A DNA stretch of 64,000 bases. It comes from Calendula officinalis. Taxonomy: Eukaryota; Streptophyta; Magnoliopsida; Asterales; Asteraceae. Shown piece after piece: positions 46,727 through 58,564 of the stretch (position 1 is the stretch's first letter; the number at the start of each line of letters is the position of its first letter). Below the pieces are notes generated by a model. It was not told where the DNA came from, did not search any database, and saw only the letters and a list, made by a program, of their open reading frames with translations. Where the stretch lies: NCBI GenBank assembly GCA_963853835.1, contig OY970820.1:24989873-25053872 (forward strand), in the 5' to 3' direction. Made by a program: the position numbers and the translations under genes.

Positions 46727-48708
46727 TATTATATATTGTATAAATTAAAAGTTGTGCTTTACAAATAATTCATTTTAGAAAATCATGCTTTTGTTGCTTA
46801 CAGGCTACAGCATGAGGGTTATTCTACTCGTGAGAGAAAAACCTGAAGAATTAATGACCAATCATAGCAGTTTAGTTAGAATATTATAATTAGTTCTTTA
46901 CCAATATTATAATCTCAACAATTTCTAATAATTGATAGATTTTACAAGTTAATTACAACGGAAAAGGGGGTTGCGATTTTTTTAAAATTTATATTAAAAA
47001 TGTAAACACTCTTACGTCACTGAATATGTGAATGGCCGTTTGTTCTAGAACAACCTCTCTTCATTGCTGATGAAATCAGCTATCATGAATTTCCTACTTT
47101 AAAATTCTAAAACTCATTACATGGCTATTTTATTTTATTATTTTTCTAAAAAGATCGGAAAATTTATAAGAACAGTTAGTGTTGCTCGTTAAAGCAGTGT
47201 CAAATGATCTTCAATGGTGCCAAACTGGCACCCTGTCTTTGCACCAAAACCTTAGCCAAAAGTCTGGCACCAAAGGTTTAACATACATTCGTTAAGTTTT
47301 TGATAATTTTTGCATTAATTCAAGAATGGCGCATAACCGTTAAAATTCGTATAAAACATTTTTAAATATCTCTATTTTTCAAAATTTACATGCCAAGTCT
47401 TTTGCGCATATATCCTTTTCCAGTATAGAATTAAAAGTCAAGGAAATGTGTATCTATTTGAGCCCTTGACTCTTTTGTCTTGCATCTTGTTTAGTTTTAT
47501 TTATATAGCATTCTATATTCTATATTCTATAATCTATATTATATTGTTTATCACATATAAAAACAAAAAAAATATATTTTAACTTGAGTATTGTATCAGA
47601 TTCGATAACTTATTTACTTATTTAATTAAAATAAAAGTAAATATCAAACTCGTCCTATTATAAAAAAATATATTCCTGTTATATTAATCCTCCAACTAAT
47701 TTGTCATTTTCTCGTGATATTTTAAAGAGAAATAATATTAGTATTTAGTATTTGCATTTATTTATGTGTTGTTCATTTGATCAAGTCATATGTCAAAATC
47801 AAGGATTGAAATAATGAAAAAGAATGAATAAATTAAACATGTTATTTTGTGGTAAATAGTACTATGAACTATGTAAAAATAATTGAAATCAATATCACTT
47901 CTCTATTTTATAAGTTATTTTAGCAATTTAAGTATAAATTCCATGGCATGCTAAGATAACTTGATTTTGTGAGATCCTCGGAATGATTTGAAAAGTTTTT
48001 ATATTATTTAAAGGAAAGTTACGTTTAGATAACATGATTTGTATAGATATCATCAATAAATATATTTAGAAAATAAATATATTTTAAAAGATTGAATTAT
48101 TTGACTCATTTAAATCGTTAAACTTTGAGGTTGAAAGTAAGTATATTATAGCTGAGATATCTAATTCGTTTATATAAACAAGTTAGTTTAAGACTGAATG
48201 TTTCTGATTCTTTATACCGAACCCATGAACCTGAACTTGACACGAATTGTCACCCCTAAAAATTACTATTGCTTGTACATCACATAAATATCATTTCTCC
48301 CCTCATTTGAAGGAATTTGATGTCATATTTGTTGTGTCATTTTTGTTGTCCGTAGATTGTAATCAGGCATCCTTTTTACCTTTTACAAAGGGTTATGTAT
48401 TTAGATTAACAAGTTTTTCTATATATATATATACACTTAAAATACAAAAAAGTATGTGTATCATATCCTTAATCATATATAAATGTCAATACTGTTATTG
48501 TTTAGAAAAAAATGTTTATAAAATGCCAAACATTTATTTTGTTTTTTGGCATTGTAAACTCGTCCGACACCATCATGTGTTTTGTAGTCATTGAGTCTAT
48601 AATTTGTTTTATTAATACTAGGTCCCCGGATGTTCCATCACAAGAAAATAACATCATTTTCGCACGAGAGTTGAATTTTAGACTCGAGACTATTCTAATT
48701 ACGTAGGT
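46727..48708. other. Non-coding AT-rich spacer
   Basis: No gene seen. GACACGAATTGTCACCCCTA near 48239-48258 looks like a lone hAT-type end. A TA microsatellite lies near 48420. Confidence 0.45.
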
Positions 48709-49054
48709 TGTCAGGATCGATTAACTATGAAGAAGTTAATAAACACCTTAGATCTAATTGATAATAGAAGTTGCAGCGGATCAACACTATATCAATATAT
48801 TAAGAACAATAAACTGTAAACAATAAGCAAAAGTATTAAGAACACAGTTTCACAAAAAGCTTCAATGTATATTATCGATTAACAATACACACGTACGTTT
48901 ACAATTCGTAAGGAACTATTTATAATAGTCCTTGAAGCCTAACTATTTACCCTAGTTATTCTAGGACTTGATTTACATTCGAAATATAAAGATATACATT
49001 GAATTACATTCTATAACTATCTCTGCGAAGATCTCGGACTCGATATTCTCCATA

Positions 49055-49301
49055 AACACTCATCAGTAGTATTCTACAATCACCAGTAGTAAATAAGTAA
49101 CATCAGTAGTAAATCTGGTGATCAGTAGTAAGTCCAGATACATCGTCAGTAGTAACTACTATTGATCAGTAGTATCTTCAATATGCCTTGATCAGTAGTA
49201 ATTAAGTTATAGTCTTCACCAGTATCAACTTCATCAGTACTAAGTAATTCTGCCCCATCAGTACTAAGCATGATCAGTACTAACTGCAGCATCAGTATTA
49301 A
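49055..49301. repeat. CAGTAGTA motif cluster in the old copia LTR
   Basis: Seven exact CAGTAGTA and several variants (CAGTACTA, CAGTATCA, CAGTATTA) occur at irregular 15-35 base spacing, mostly preceded by AT or AC. The irregular spacing and lack of conserved intervening sequence rule out a simple satellite. Confidence 0.75.
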
Positions 49302-49960
49302 TGGTGATTTTCGGTTAAAACAATTAACAAAACGCAGCGGAAAGTATTTATCACCATGAAAGGATCTTGATATCAATCATACAATTAAACTAAAAGAAAA
49401 ATCAAAGAGAATGGTATAAGAATCATACCCTAGTTGCCTTTGATCAATGATGAATTCGGATGGATATTGTGAGCAACCGAAACCAAGGATTCCAATGGGG
49501 AATACCTCTAAAGCAAGTCCACACAACACTTCCAAGAACACCAATGTAATGGATGCTAGTCCTAGAGTCTTGAGAGCAAAAGAGAGAAAACAAAACACCT
49601 TCAAAGTGTGTGTGAGAGGGGACGGCCAAGTGTGGTCAAAGAAAGGAGTTTATGGACCATTATATCTCTTAATGGTGCCATTACAATCCTTTAATGATTT
49701 CCATAAATCATTAGTCTTATTTGCCCACAAGTCCCTATCTTTTGTTTCTTCTAGTTTGCCCACAAGAAAGTTTCAATATTAACTTTTAATATTAAACTTA
49801 TGATAGACAAGCTCATAGCTTATATATATTAATAATTAATGTAATTACACTAATTACACTAATTATATAATGGTGTTTAGTGTTTAAGTGTGTGACCCTT
49901 TAGGCTCACAAACAACTAGCCATATAACTATATGTTATACATGTGAAGCATATTCCAACA
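49302..49960 (-). repeat. 3' LTR of young copia (659 bp)
   Basis: On the minus strand it runs TGTTGGAATATGC to GAAAATCACCA, matching 56569-57227. The small ORFs seen within it are identical in both LTRs and have no protein-like features. Confidence 0.9.
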
Positions 49961-49970
49961 GCTCCCACTT
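49961..49970 (-). promoter_or_regulatory. Polypurine tract of young copia
   Basis: Minus-strand AAGTGGGAGC directly abuts the 3' LTR; this is the plus-strand primer site for reverse transcription. Confidence 0.75.
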
Positions 49971-50803
49971 GCGCACGTGATAACATCAAGTAGTTATACA
50001 AGCAAAGGTTAGAGTCTAGCAACCCGCCAATGCCCCTAGAAGTACATGAGGAGTTTCATAAAATCTTTGTTCAAGGTTTTTCAAGCAGTTATCCTTTTGT
50101 TACTGATACTATGTTGAATTTTAGACAAGGATAAATGTCAATCTAAAATTTCAACGATTCTGTTTCTCGATCTATATATTGAAGTAGATTACCAAAACCA
50201 ATCAAGATTCATCTTGATTACCTTTTGGGTGTGGCCACACATACATCTATTCAAATCATCGAGGGGCCCAGTAGTATCTAATCCACATGTGTGGAGGAAC
50301 AAATTCTTTATTGACTGCACGTGTCTGTCATATGCTTAATGACAAACCCGATAATGGTTGTTATAGCAGCCTTGTTCAGGTCAACGTTTAACCATATCAA
50401 AGTTTGCCCCTCTACATACACAAACCAACTTGCATCTCAAGTCAGAGGATAAGTGACAAAGCCTTTGTGAGATTCACTTGTGACATAAATCCATGAAGTG
50501 ATTTCTCATAGGTTGGGTCAGTCCAATTGTGCATCATTATGGACAACATGTGAGTTTGATTTCATCATCCTTAGTCATACTAAGATAATGTCATCAATGC
50601 CCTCAGATTTGTCTTAATAATATTCCCATATTATTAATTATGACAATGGACAATTTAGAATATAAAACGCAGTAAATATTCATGGATATAAACATGCAAA
50701 TATAGAACACAGTAGATATTCATATAAAAACGATCATATCAAATATATCAATTTATTCCAATAAAAACTGCTCAATGTTCCATTATCCAAATACTAAAAC
50801 AGA
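49971..50803 (-). other. 3' untranslated region of young copia
   Basis: About 0.83 kb between the polyprotein stop and the polypurine tract, without a plausible ORF. Confidence 0.6.
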
Positions 50804-53800
50804 TTACATGAAACTATTAGCTGGTCGAAGTCCAATGCTTCTAGCATGTTCAATATGTTTGGTACATGACATTGGCTTCGTGAAGGGATCAGCTAAGTTG
50901 TCATCTGTATGAACTTTGAGCAAGCGTACATCTCCCATTAGGATCGCATCTCTAATGTAGTGAAGCTTCCTCCGATAATGTCTGGCACCTTTCTGAACAC
51001 CAGGTTCGTTGGCAATGATGATAGCACCTGTGTTATCACAGAACATATCCATAGGTTTTTCATTACTGGGGACAACACCAAGCCCAGAAATGAATTTCCT
51101 CATCCAAACAGCTTCCATTGCAGCTTCAGTAGTTGCAATGTATTCAGCTTCTGTAGAAGACATAGCGATAGTGCTCTGCTTTGCACTTTTCCAATCAACA
51201 GCGCCTCCGTTCAAAACGAAAACATACCCCGTTTGAGATTTGGAATCATCTCTATCAGTCTCAAAACTAGCATCAGAATAACAAGTGACGCTCAGTTCAT
51301 CTTGACTTTCACCACCATAAACAAGAAACATATCTTTAGTATTCCTAAGATACTTCAGTATGTTCTTAACAGCAGTCCAGTGACTCTCACCTGGATTCTG
51401 TTGATATCGGCTTGTAAGGTTCTGAGAGAACGCTACATCAGGTCTTGTGCACCGCACAGCATACATGATAGATCCTACTGCCGAGGCATAGGGGACATCA
51501 CGCATACGTTTCATCTCATCAGGTGAGGACGGTCCTTGAGTCTTACTCAAGTGTACATTGTGTTGCATAGGGAGACTTCCACGTTTGGAAGCATCCATTC
51601 TAAACCGTTTTAGAATCTTATCAATGTACGCACTTTGACTTAGTCCGATTAACCGCTTTGATCGATCTCGATAGATCTTTATACCAAGTATATATGCCGC
51701 TTCCCCAAGATCCTTCATAGCGAAGCACTTCCCAAGCCAGGATTTTACATCTTGTAGCATTGGAATGTTATTTCCTATGAGTAGTATGTCATCGACATAT
51801 AGGATTAGAAAGACGACAATGCTCCCACTAGCTCTTACATATACACATGGCTCGTCGGGATTCTGAGTAAAGCCAAACGATTTGACTTCCTCATCGAATC
51901 TTTTGTTCCAACTTCTGGATGCTTGCTTTAGTCCATAAATGGACCTTTGAAGCTTACATACTTTCTTTGGGTGTTTTGGATTAACAAAACCCTCAGGTTG
52001 AACCATATAAACATCTTCATCAAGATGTCCATTTAAGAAAGCAGTTTTAACATCCATTTGCCAAATCTCATAGTCATAGTACGCTGCTATGGCTATGACA
52101 ATCCTAATAGCTCTAACGTCGGCAACAGGCGAGAAGGTTTCATCATAGTCAATCCCGTAGGTTTGAGTATAACCTTTTGCTACCAATCGAGCTTTATAGG
52201 TGTGTACATTGCCATCCATGTCGGTCTTCTTCTTGAAGAGCCACTTGCTACCAACAGTCTTACTGTTAGGAGGAAGATCAACCAAAGTCCATACTTGGTT
52301 ATCTTTCATGGATTGCATTTCCGCGTTCATAGCATCAAGCCATTTGTCAGATTCAGAATCTGATAATGCAGCTCGATAGTTAGGGGGTTCATTATGATCC
52401 CCTAAACTCAGCTCCTCAGCATCGACATGGAAACCATATCGTTCAGGTGCATGAGGTGTCCTTGCGGACCTTCGAACAGGGATTACATCATTTTGAGGTG
52501 CAACAGGAACAGTTTCGTGTTCAGCCTCATCTTGATGTTCGCTAGTCTCTACAATAGGTTGTGCATCTTCATCGCTTGGAATCTCGTCAAAGTCGATGGT
52601 ACTCCCACTTGCTTCTTGTGAAATGAGATTGCTCTCAAGAAACTCAGCATAACGAGCAATAATTACTTTTTGCTCAGGTGGGTAGTAGAAATAGTAACCC
52701 ATCGTTTCCTCAGGGTATCCTATAAAGATGCACTTGACAGCTCTGGGTTCAAGTTTGTTTGGCGTGTCTCGTTTCACGAGAGCCTCACAACCCCAGACCT
52801 TCAAGTAAGACAAGTTAGGGACTTTCCCATGCCATATCTCATATGGTGTCTTTTCAACCTTCTTGGTGGGAACCATATTTAGTATGCGAGCAGCCGATTT
52901 GAGTGCATAACCCCAAAAAGATAGAGGCAGAGTGGTAGGACTCATCATCGATCGAACCATGTCAAGCAAGGTGCGATTTCTCCTCTCTGATACACCATTA
53001 TGCTGTGGTGTATAAGGGGGAGTGAATTGTGAGACAATCCCACAATTCTTAAGATGATCTTGAAACTCATGGCTCATGTACTCTCCTCCTCGATCAGAAC
53101 GAAGAGCCTTTATCTTCTTGCCGAGTTGATTTTCTACTTCATTTTGGAAAGCTTTGAACGTTTCAAAGGTTTCATGTTTATGTTTAATCAAGTAAACATA
53201 ACCATAACGACTAAAGTCGTCAGTGAAAGTAATGAAATAGGTAGCACCTTCCCTAGTTCGAGTTCTAAAAGGGCCACATACATCAGTATGTATGAGTCCA
53301 AGTAGATCGTTGGCCCTTTCGCCTACATGGGAGAAAGGCTTGCGCGCCATTTTACCAGATATGCAAGAAACACATTTATCAAATGATTCAGAATCATCTG
53401 ATTTTATAAGTCCATCCTTTTGTAATTTCAAAACGCGTTTCTTGTTAACATGGCAAAGGCGACAATGCCATAGGTAAGTAGAATCCAAATTCTTCTTGGA
53501 TTTCTTATTGCTACATGTATAAATAGAACTACTGTTTGTGATACGATTATGCATGTCAATCTCAAAGATACCATCACGAGGAATAGCATTAAAGTAAAAA
53601 ACATTATCCTTTGAAACTGAAATACCATAATCCGTAAACGTATGAATAAAACCATTATTCCACAAACAAGAAAGCGATACTATACCCCTAGTAATACTAG
53701 GCGCATAGTGACAATTGTCTAATACAATAATTAAACCACTAGGAAGGATTAAATCATAGCTTCCTATAGCTTCGACCGGTGCACGATTGCCATTGCCCAC

Positions 53801-54811
53801 GTACAAGTCCAAAGCTCCATGGTTTAGCTTTCTACTTCCCCTTAGACCCTGCATGGTATTACAAATGTGAGTTCCACAACCAGTGTCATATACCCATGAT
53901 TTCTTAGGGAAAGCATATAGTTCTATTGTGAAGATACCTGATGTGCCAACCTTGTTGGCTTTGTTCTTCATCAACTCTGCCAGGTAGGCAGGACAATTCC
54001 TCCTCCAATGGCCTGGTTCACCGCAGTGATGGCAAGCAAGATCCTTAGCGGGATGCTCCTTACGAGTAGGTGGGGGAACCTTTGGCTTGGGCTTGTAAAC
54101 TTGCTTTCCCTTGCCTTGGCCCTTTGCAACTACTTGCGGTTTTGGTTTTTGGATCTTTCCTTGCCTTATAGCAAGGACAGTAGGGGCCGGAGTTTTCTTG
54201 GGTAGGCTTTCTTCCGTTTGTTTCAGCATAGCATGTAATTCGGCGAATGTCTTCCCCATACTATGCATATGATAAGTCATGACAAACGGTGCAAAATCCT
54301 TGTTTAAGGACGTTAGAATCAAGCTAATCCCAAGGATGTGCGGCATAGCGTAACCAAGCCTCTCCATTTGGTCTAAGTAGCTCTTCATCTTCAAGAGATA
54401 AGAGCTAACAGACTGTCCCTCCTCCTGCTTACAAGCGTGGAAGGCTTTGACAGTGTCAAAGAGTTCCTGCTCGGCTTGCTTTTGATACATGGTCGTTAGT
54501 TCACGCATCATATCAAATGCAGTGAGGTCCACGAGATTCTTTTGAATATCGGGAATCATGCTCACTAGCATAAGCGCGGCGACTTCCTGTTGTTCGTTAA
54601 ACCTTTTGGTATAGGCTGTACGAACAGCAGCAGTGGCGGTAGCAGCAGGGGCAGGGGGCAGCGCCTCCTCCAAATGGTGGTACTTATGCTCGGCCCTAAG
54701 GACAATCCTTAGGTTACGAGACCAGTCCACAAAGTTCGTTCCATCAAGTTTCTCTTTTTCGAGAACGGAACGAATGGTGGTATGTGTTAGGGTTTGATTG
54801 TTTGAAGTCAT
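50804..54811 (-). CDS. Intact copia Gag-Pol polyprotein (1335 residues)
   Basis: One ORF from ATG at 54811 to the stop at 50804. Domains in order: gag (UBN2-like, about residues 20-220); a single zinc knuckle CHHCGEPGHWRRNC near 260-273; aspartic protease with YDTGCGTHIC near 307; pre-integrase LWHCRLCH; integrase with HTDVCGPF (about 506), RSDRGGEY (about 571) and SERRNRTLL (about 608); reverse transcriptase with YVDD near 1005; RNase H with YSDASFET near 1180 and MSSTEAEY, ending KPMSCTKHIEH. All catalytic motifs are present and no stop or frameshift interrupts them. In the pre-integrase motif the usual GH reads CH, so one zinc-site neighbour is altered, although the histidine itself stays. 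The protein should assemble cytoplasmic particles, copy the RNA and integrate the cDNA. Confidence 0.94.
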   Translation of the reverse strand: MTSNNQTLTHTTIRSVLEKEKLDGTNFVDWSRNLRIVLRAEHKYHHLEEALPPAPAATATAAVRTAYTKRFNEQQEVAALMLVSMIPDIQKNLVDLTAFDMMRELTTMYQKQAEQELFDTVKAFHACKQEEGQSVSSYLLKMKSYLDQMERLGYAMPHILGISLILTSLNKDFAPFVMTYHMHSMGKTFAELHAMLKQTEESLPKKTPAPTVLAIRQGKIQKPKPQVVAKGQGKGKQVYKPKPKVPPPTRKEHPAKDLACHHCGEPGHWRRNCPAYLAELMKNKANKVGTSGIFTIELYAFPKKSWVYDTGCGTHICNTMQGLRGSRKLNHGALDLYVGNGNRAPVEAIGSYDLILPSGLIIVLDNCHYAPSITRGIVSLSCLWNNGFIHTFTDYGISVSKDNVFYFNAIPRDGIFEIDMHNRITNSSSIYTCSNKKSKKNLDSTYLWHCRLCHVNKKRVLKLQKDGLIKSDDSESFDKCVSCISGKMARKPFSHVGERANDLLGLIHTDVCGPFRTRTREGATYFITFTDDFSRYGYVYLIKHKHETFETFKAFQNEVENQLGKKIKALRSDRGGEYMSHEFQDHLKNCGIVSQFTPPYTPQHNGVSERRNRTLLDMVRSMMSPTTLPLSFWGYALKSAARILNMVPTKKVEKTPYEIWHGKVPNLSYLKVWGCEALVKRDTPNKLEPRAVKCIFIGYPEETMGYYFYYPPEQKVIIARYAEFLESNLISQEASGSTIDFDEIPSDEDAQPIVETSEHQDEAEHETVPVAPQNDVIPVRRSARTPHAPERYGFHVDAEELSLGDHNEPPNYRAALSDSESDKWLDAMNAEMQSMKDNQVWTLVDLPPNSKTVGSKWLFKKKTDMDGNVHTYKARLVAKGYTQTYGIDYDETFSPVADVRAIRIVIAIAAYYDYEIWQMDVKTAFLNGHLDEDVYMVQPEGFVNPKHPKKVCKLQRSIYGLKQASRSWNKRFDEEVKSFGFTQNPDEPCVYVRASGSIVVFLILYVDDILLIGNNIPMLQDVKSWLGKCFAMKDLGEAAYILGIKIYRDRSKRLIGLSQSAYIDKILKRFRMDASKRGSLPMQHNVHLSKTQGPSSPDEMKRMRDVPYASAVGSIMYAVRCTRPDVAFSQNLTSRYQQNPGESHWTAVKNILKYLRNTKDMFLVYGGESQDELSVTCYSDASFETDRDDSKSQTGYVFVLNGGAVDWKSAKQSTIAMSSTEAEYIATTEAAMEAVWMRKFISGLGVVPSNEKPMDMFCDNTGAIIIANEPGVQKGARHYRRKLHYIRDAILMGDVRLLKVHTDDNLADPFTKPMSCTKHIEHARSIGLRPANSFM

Positions 54812-56568
54812 CTACAAAATTACAAAGTTCATTAATTAGTATTTTTAATAATAATTTCTTTTAATAAATTAACTACCCAATTAATTTTAATTAAAAGCTA
54901 AGATCCCATTGAGCTTCTATCATCGCATCAGTTGATCTGCTAGAGATGATAGATCCAATAGGTAGGTGACGTTCAACAATTGCATTACAAGTGCAACTCT
55001 TAGAGGTATGGGACTTCATGGCACCTAGTGAACAAGCATCTAGGGTCAAGTGGCATGTTTGTCGCATCGTCGCCTCGAGTCAAGGTCTCACCGTTAACTT
55101 GATTAAGTCATCCAATGTGAAATCATGTCAAAATAGATCTAGGTCTCACCGTAGAGAATAATGACCTCGGATTTAAATTCAAACCACGTCTCACGTGAAT
55201 TCAAAAATAGAAGCAAGTGATTTACAACCGATTGGACGGCGTGACTTAAATTTTAGGTATGTTTAAATTTTAATTTAATAAAATTTTATTTAAGATATGA
55301 ATGAATCATGTACTTCATTCATACCACTTCATAAGTCTTGTAATAAACGGTAAAAACTTTTAGCGATTATTAAGTGATGAGTTTCAAATCATATTTAAAC
55401 TTAGTTTAATCTCAAAACGATTTTAGATTAAAGGTTTAATCATCAATGATTAACTAGTAGTCATCGATGATTAAGGGTTTGAATGTTTTAATGTTTGTGT
55501 CAAAAAACCATTTTTAATTTGTTTTACTATTTGTATCTAATAGAAAAGAAAAACAACCACAAACAAAGAATAAAACATGCAACATAATTTTGTGCAAACC
55601 TCGACCGATGAAATCCTAGGTTCGGTCACGTGAGTCATCACGACGGACCGAAGGGTCAAACTAGGGGACGGGCCAACATGAACCCAAACGGGCCTACATA
55701 AACCCAATGGGCTCCCACTTGCTCCAAGACATTCTTGAGCAAGTAGAACCCAAAATTGTGAAAAAGTGTAATCTGCCAGAAAATTCCAGCAGACTTTGAA
55801 GCCCGAAAAGTCACTGAAGGAGTCTTCGCTGGTCTTCCCGGCCTTCTGGAAAGTTGTAGCCCACGACTTTGCAAGCATTTTGGGCTTTTGAATCGCCCAA
55901 AAAGGAGTCCGTATGCCTCTGGAAAACCTGTTTTCGTACAGCCCTCGCTTTTGTGACGGAAATTTGTTGTTTTCTTCATAAGTCTTCAATATTTTTGTCA
56001 AACAATTTACAATAAAAAGATAAAATAAATACAATCTATTCTATTACTTTTACATTACAAATTGCCCCAAAAATGGCACCAAAAATAAAAGAAAAAAAAT
56101 GAAACAAATTACAACAATTAAGCCAAAAAAAACACGGCTTTTCCCGAAATAAACAAACAACCAAACATCAACCACATTCATTCACAAACGGTCTAGGCTT
56201 TCATCGGTTTGCACAAACAATCAACAATTTGACAAGGCTTTGGCTTGGGATATGGCAAAAATACATGTTTTGCCATATCAAAAAACATAATTAAACAAGA
56301 ATTCCAAGCCAAATAATCAAAAAATTCAATAAACTAGATTAACTTTTTGATTTGATTTTGTAACAAGTGACAATAGGGTTCCAAAAATACATGTTTTAAC
56401 CCATCTTTTAAATTAAAAAAAACCGAAAAAAAAACAAAAAACCGTAGGGTTTTTTTTTTTTTTTCTTTCCGATCGGGATTTTTATACATCAAAACCGATT
56501 GATTTTTGCCACTTTTTACAAAATCTAGCTAATTATATGATTAATATAATGACTCGTGATACCACTAA
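54812..56568 (-). other. Leader of young copia
   Basis: 1.76 kb between the 5' LTR and the polyprotein start is long for a copia leader. The minus-strand frames here (for example 55537-56034) show no known domain. A 15-base T run lies near 56449-56463. Confidence 0.6.
56551..56564 (-). promoter_or_regulatory. Primer binding site of young copia
   Basis: The minus strand reads TGGTATCACGAGTC four bases inside the 5' LTR end. This is the TGGTATCA tRNA-Met pattern with a diverged second half. Confidence 0.75.
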
Positions 56569-57227
56569 TGGTCATTTTCGGTTAAAACAATTAACAAAAC
56601 GCAGCGGAAAGTATTTATCACCATGAAAGGATCTTGATATCAATCATACAATTAAACTAAAAGAAAAATCAAAGAGAATGGTATAAGAATCATACCCTAG
56701 TTGCCTTTGATCAATGATGAATTCGGATGGATATTGTGAGCAACCGAAACCAAGGATTCCAATGGGGAATACCTCTAAAGCAAGTCCACACAACACTTCC
56801 AAGAACACCAATGTAATGGATGCTAGTCCTAGAGTCTTGAGAGCAAAAGAGAGAAAACAAAACACCTTCAAAGTGTGTGTGAGAGGGGACGGCCAAGTGT
56901 GGTCAAAGAAAGGAGTTTATGGACCATTATATCTCTTAATGGTGCCATTACAATCCTTTAATGATTTCCATAAATCATTAGTCTTATTTGCCCACAAGTC
57001 CCTATCTTTTGTTTCTTCTAGTTTGCCCACAAGAAAGTTTCAATATTAACTTTTAATATTAAACTTATGATAGACAAGCTCATAGCTTATATATATTAAT
57101 AATTAATGTAATTACACTAATTACACTAATTATATAATGGTGTTTAGTGTTTAAGTGTGTGACCCTTTAGGCTCACAAACAACTAGCCATATAACTATAT
57201 GTTATACATGTGAAGCATATTCCAACA
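56569..57227 (-). repeat. 5' LTR of young copia (659 bp)
   Basis: Partner of 49302-49960. It is flanked on its outer side by AGTATTAA (57228-57235). Confidence 0.9.
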
Positions 57228-57260
57228 AGTATTAAGTTGATCTGTGATTTTGTTCCAACA

Positions 57261-57275
57261 ATCTCCCCCTAAACT
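57261..57275 (-). promoter_or_regulatory. Polypurine tract of old SIRE-like copia
   Basis: Minus-strand AGTTTAGGGGGAGAT ends exactly where TGTTGGAAC of its LTR begins, and lies 18 bases after the stop of the extra ORF. Confidence 0.8.
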
Positions 57276-57292
57276 TATTGATTCTCTTTCAA

Positions 57293-58564
57293 TCACATAA
57301 GTTTCTTTTGTTCATCTTCTTCTTTCTTTCTTTTCTCTAACGTCCTTTGATTCTGTTGTTGTCTTTGCTCAATGATGTATTTGCTGTTTCTCTTTGTGAA
57401 ATAATTCAATTTGTTTTGGAACATAACATCATCATAAGGTTTCATCATTGTATTTGTGAATATTTGATACATAGTCTTTTCAGAATGAGGATATTCTTTT
57501 TCATACAAATATAGTTCACAGACTTTGCCAGATTTTTCAAAGAAGTACATTTGTGCAGTTGGAATCACATTCCAAGCATAGACATTTCCTGGATCTGTAA
57601 ATTGTTCTGGGTAGTTGTCTGGATAAAAAGCAGCATCTATCATTCTTGTCAAGTATCCAGCACCAGAATCTTTCCATGATTTCTTTGACATTCTTGGTTT
57701 TCCAATGATCAGTAGTTTAATGACATCACTTCTTGAACATGACATGATCAAAGGTAACCATCCAGTAAATCTCTGCACAATTTTATCTTCCCTTATAATC
57801 TCTATAACATTGTTCTGCATAACCCTCCAATTGATGATTGGATTGTTCTGCAAGGGAGCAATCGGCATTTCAAGAACAGGAATGATTTGTGTTTTTGACT
57901 TCTTTTGAGTGCTCTGTTCTTGAGTAACTGCTTTTCTCTTCTTTGATTGGGGAGTTGAAGAATCACCAGTAGTTGATACACTACCAGTTTTGATTAATGT
58001 TGGACTGATTGGGATTAGGGCCTTTGCTTTCTTTGCTTCTTTTACTTCTTGTTCAGCCAAATCCTTCTTCTTGGCAGCACAATATTTTTCAATAATTGTC
58101 ATCATCTTCATTCTGCCAAAGGACTTTGCATTGTGCCCTTTTGATTTCAAATATTCAATCATGTTAGCTTTCTGTTCAAATACATCATCTGTCAATTCAC
58201 TTTTAGTTCTCTTGCATTCAGAAACCAAATCTTCAAGACAGTTAATGTGTTCTTCTTCAACCTTTCTAAACCTCTTGAATTCTGCTTTTTGAGCTTCTAT
58301 CTGAATGTCTTCTTGAATAGGTATTTGAACAGGGATTTTAATTTCTTGAGTTTTCTTCTTTTTATTCTCCTCAAGAGCTTGATACATCTCCACTTTCTCC
58401 AAGAATTTCCTATGTTTTATTCTACATCTATATTGCTTTTCTGATCTGACATGATTAATTTTGTTCACCATGTGGTGACCTAATGCTCTGTATGGATAAT
58501 CATCATCATATACTTCTTTTCCTTTTCCAATGCAAGCAGATGGTGGAGGTTGAGTGTATTTCAT
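57293..58564 (-). pseudogene. Extra ORF of old copia, C-terminal part (423 codons)
   Basis: The final and longest open piece of the region behind pol. It has a charged, probably coiled-coil segment (about residues 75-185), a basic patch that could be a nuclear signal (QSKKRKAVTQEQ...KKSK, about 210-235), and a compact region (about 245-395) with Trp and aromatic residues that I cannot assign to a family. The first ATG overlaps the end of the preceding ORF in another frame. The reading continues plausibly upstream in the +1 frame, suggesting a one-base shift near 58570-58585. Its place between pol and the polypurine tract is the env position of SIRE-type elements, but no signal peptide or membrane anchor is visible in this piece. 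Confidence 0.6.

Larger units (their letters stand above)
49302..57227 (-). mobile_element. Young, apparently intact Ty1/copia element
   Basis: Two 659 bp LTRs in direct orientation bracket a primer site, a 1.75 kb leader, one complete polyprotein ORF and a polypurine tract, all on the minus strand. I noticed one difference between the LTRs (G at 49306 against C at 56573). AGTATTAA abuts both outer ends (49294-49301, 57228-57235). Intact coding and near-identical LTRs indicate a recent insertion. Integrase before reverse transcriptase defines it as copia. Confidence 0.92.
48709..57260 (-). repeat. 3' LTR of old SIRE-like copia, split by a younger copia
   Basis: On the minus strand this LTR starts TGTTGGAACAAAATC at 57260, right behind a purine tract. 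It is interrupted after 57228 and resumes at 49301, ending ...CGATCCTGACA at 48709. Without the insertion it is about 618 bp. A minus-strand TATAAATA lies at 48917-48924. CAGTAGTA words crowd 49060-49300. The outer end at 48709 is inferred from the TG..CA rule. Confidence 0.7.

Noticed and set aside
49447..49782. 111-codon plus-strand frame, repeated at 56714-57049
   Set aside because: It lies inside both LTRs on the strand opposite to the element and has no protein-like features.
55537..56034. 165-codon minus-strand frame in the young copia leader
   Set aside because: No known domain, low-complexity ends, and it lies in the leader of an element whose polyprotein is complete elsewhere.
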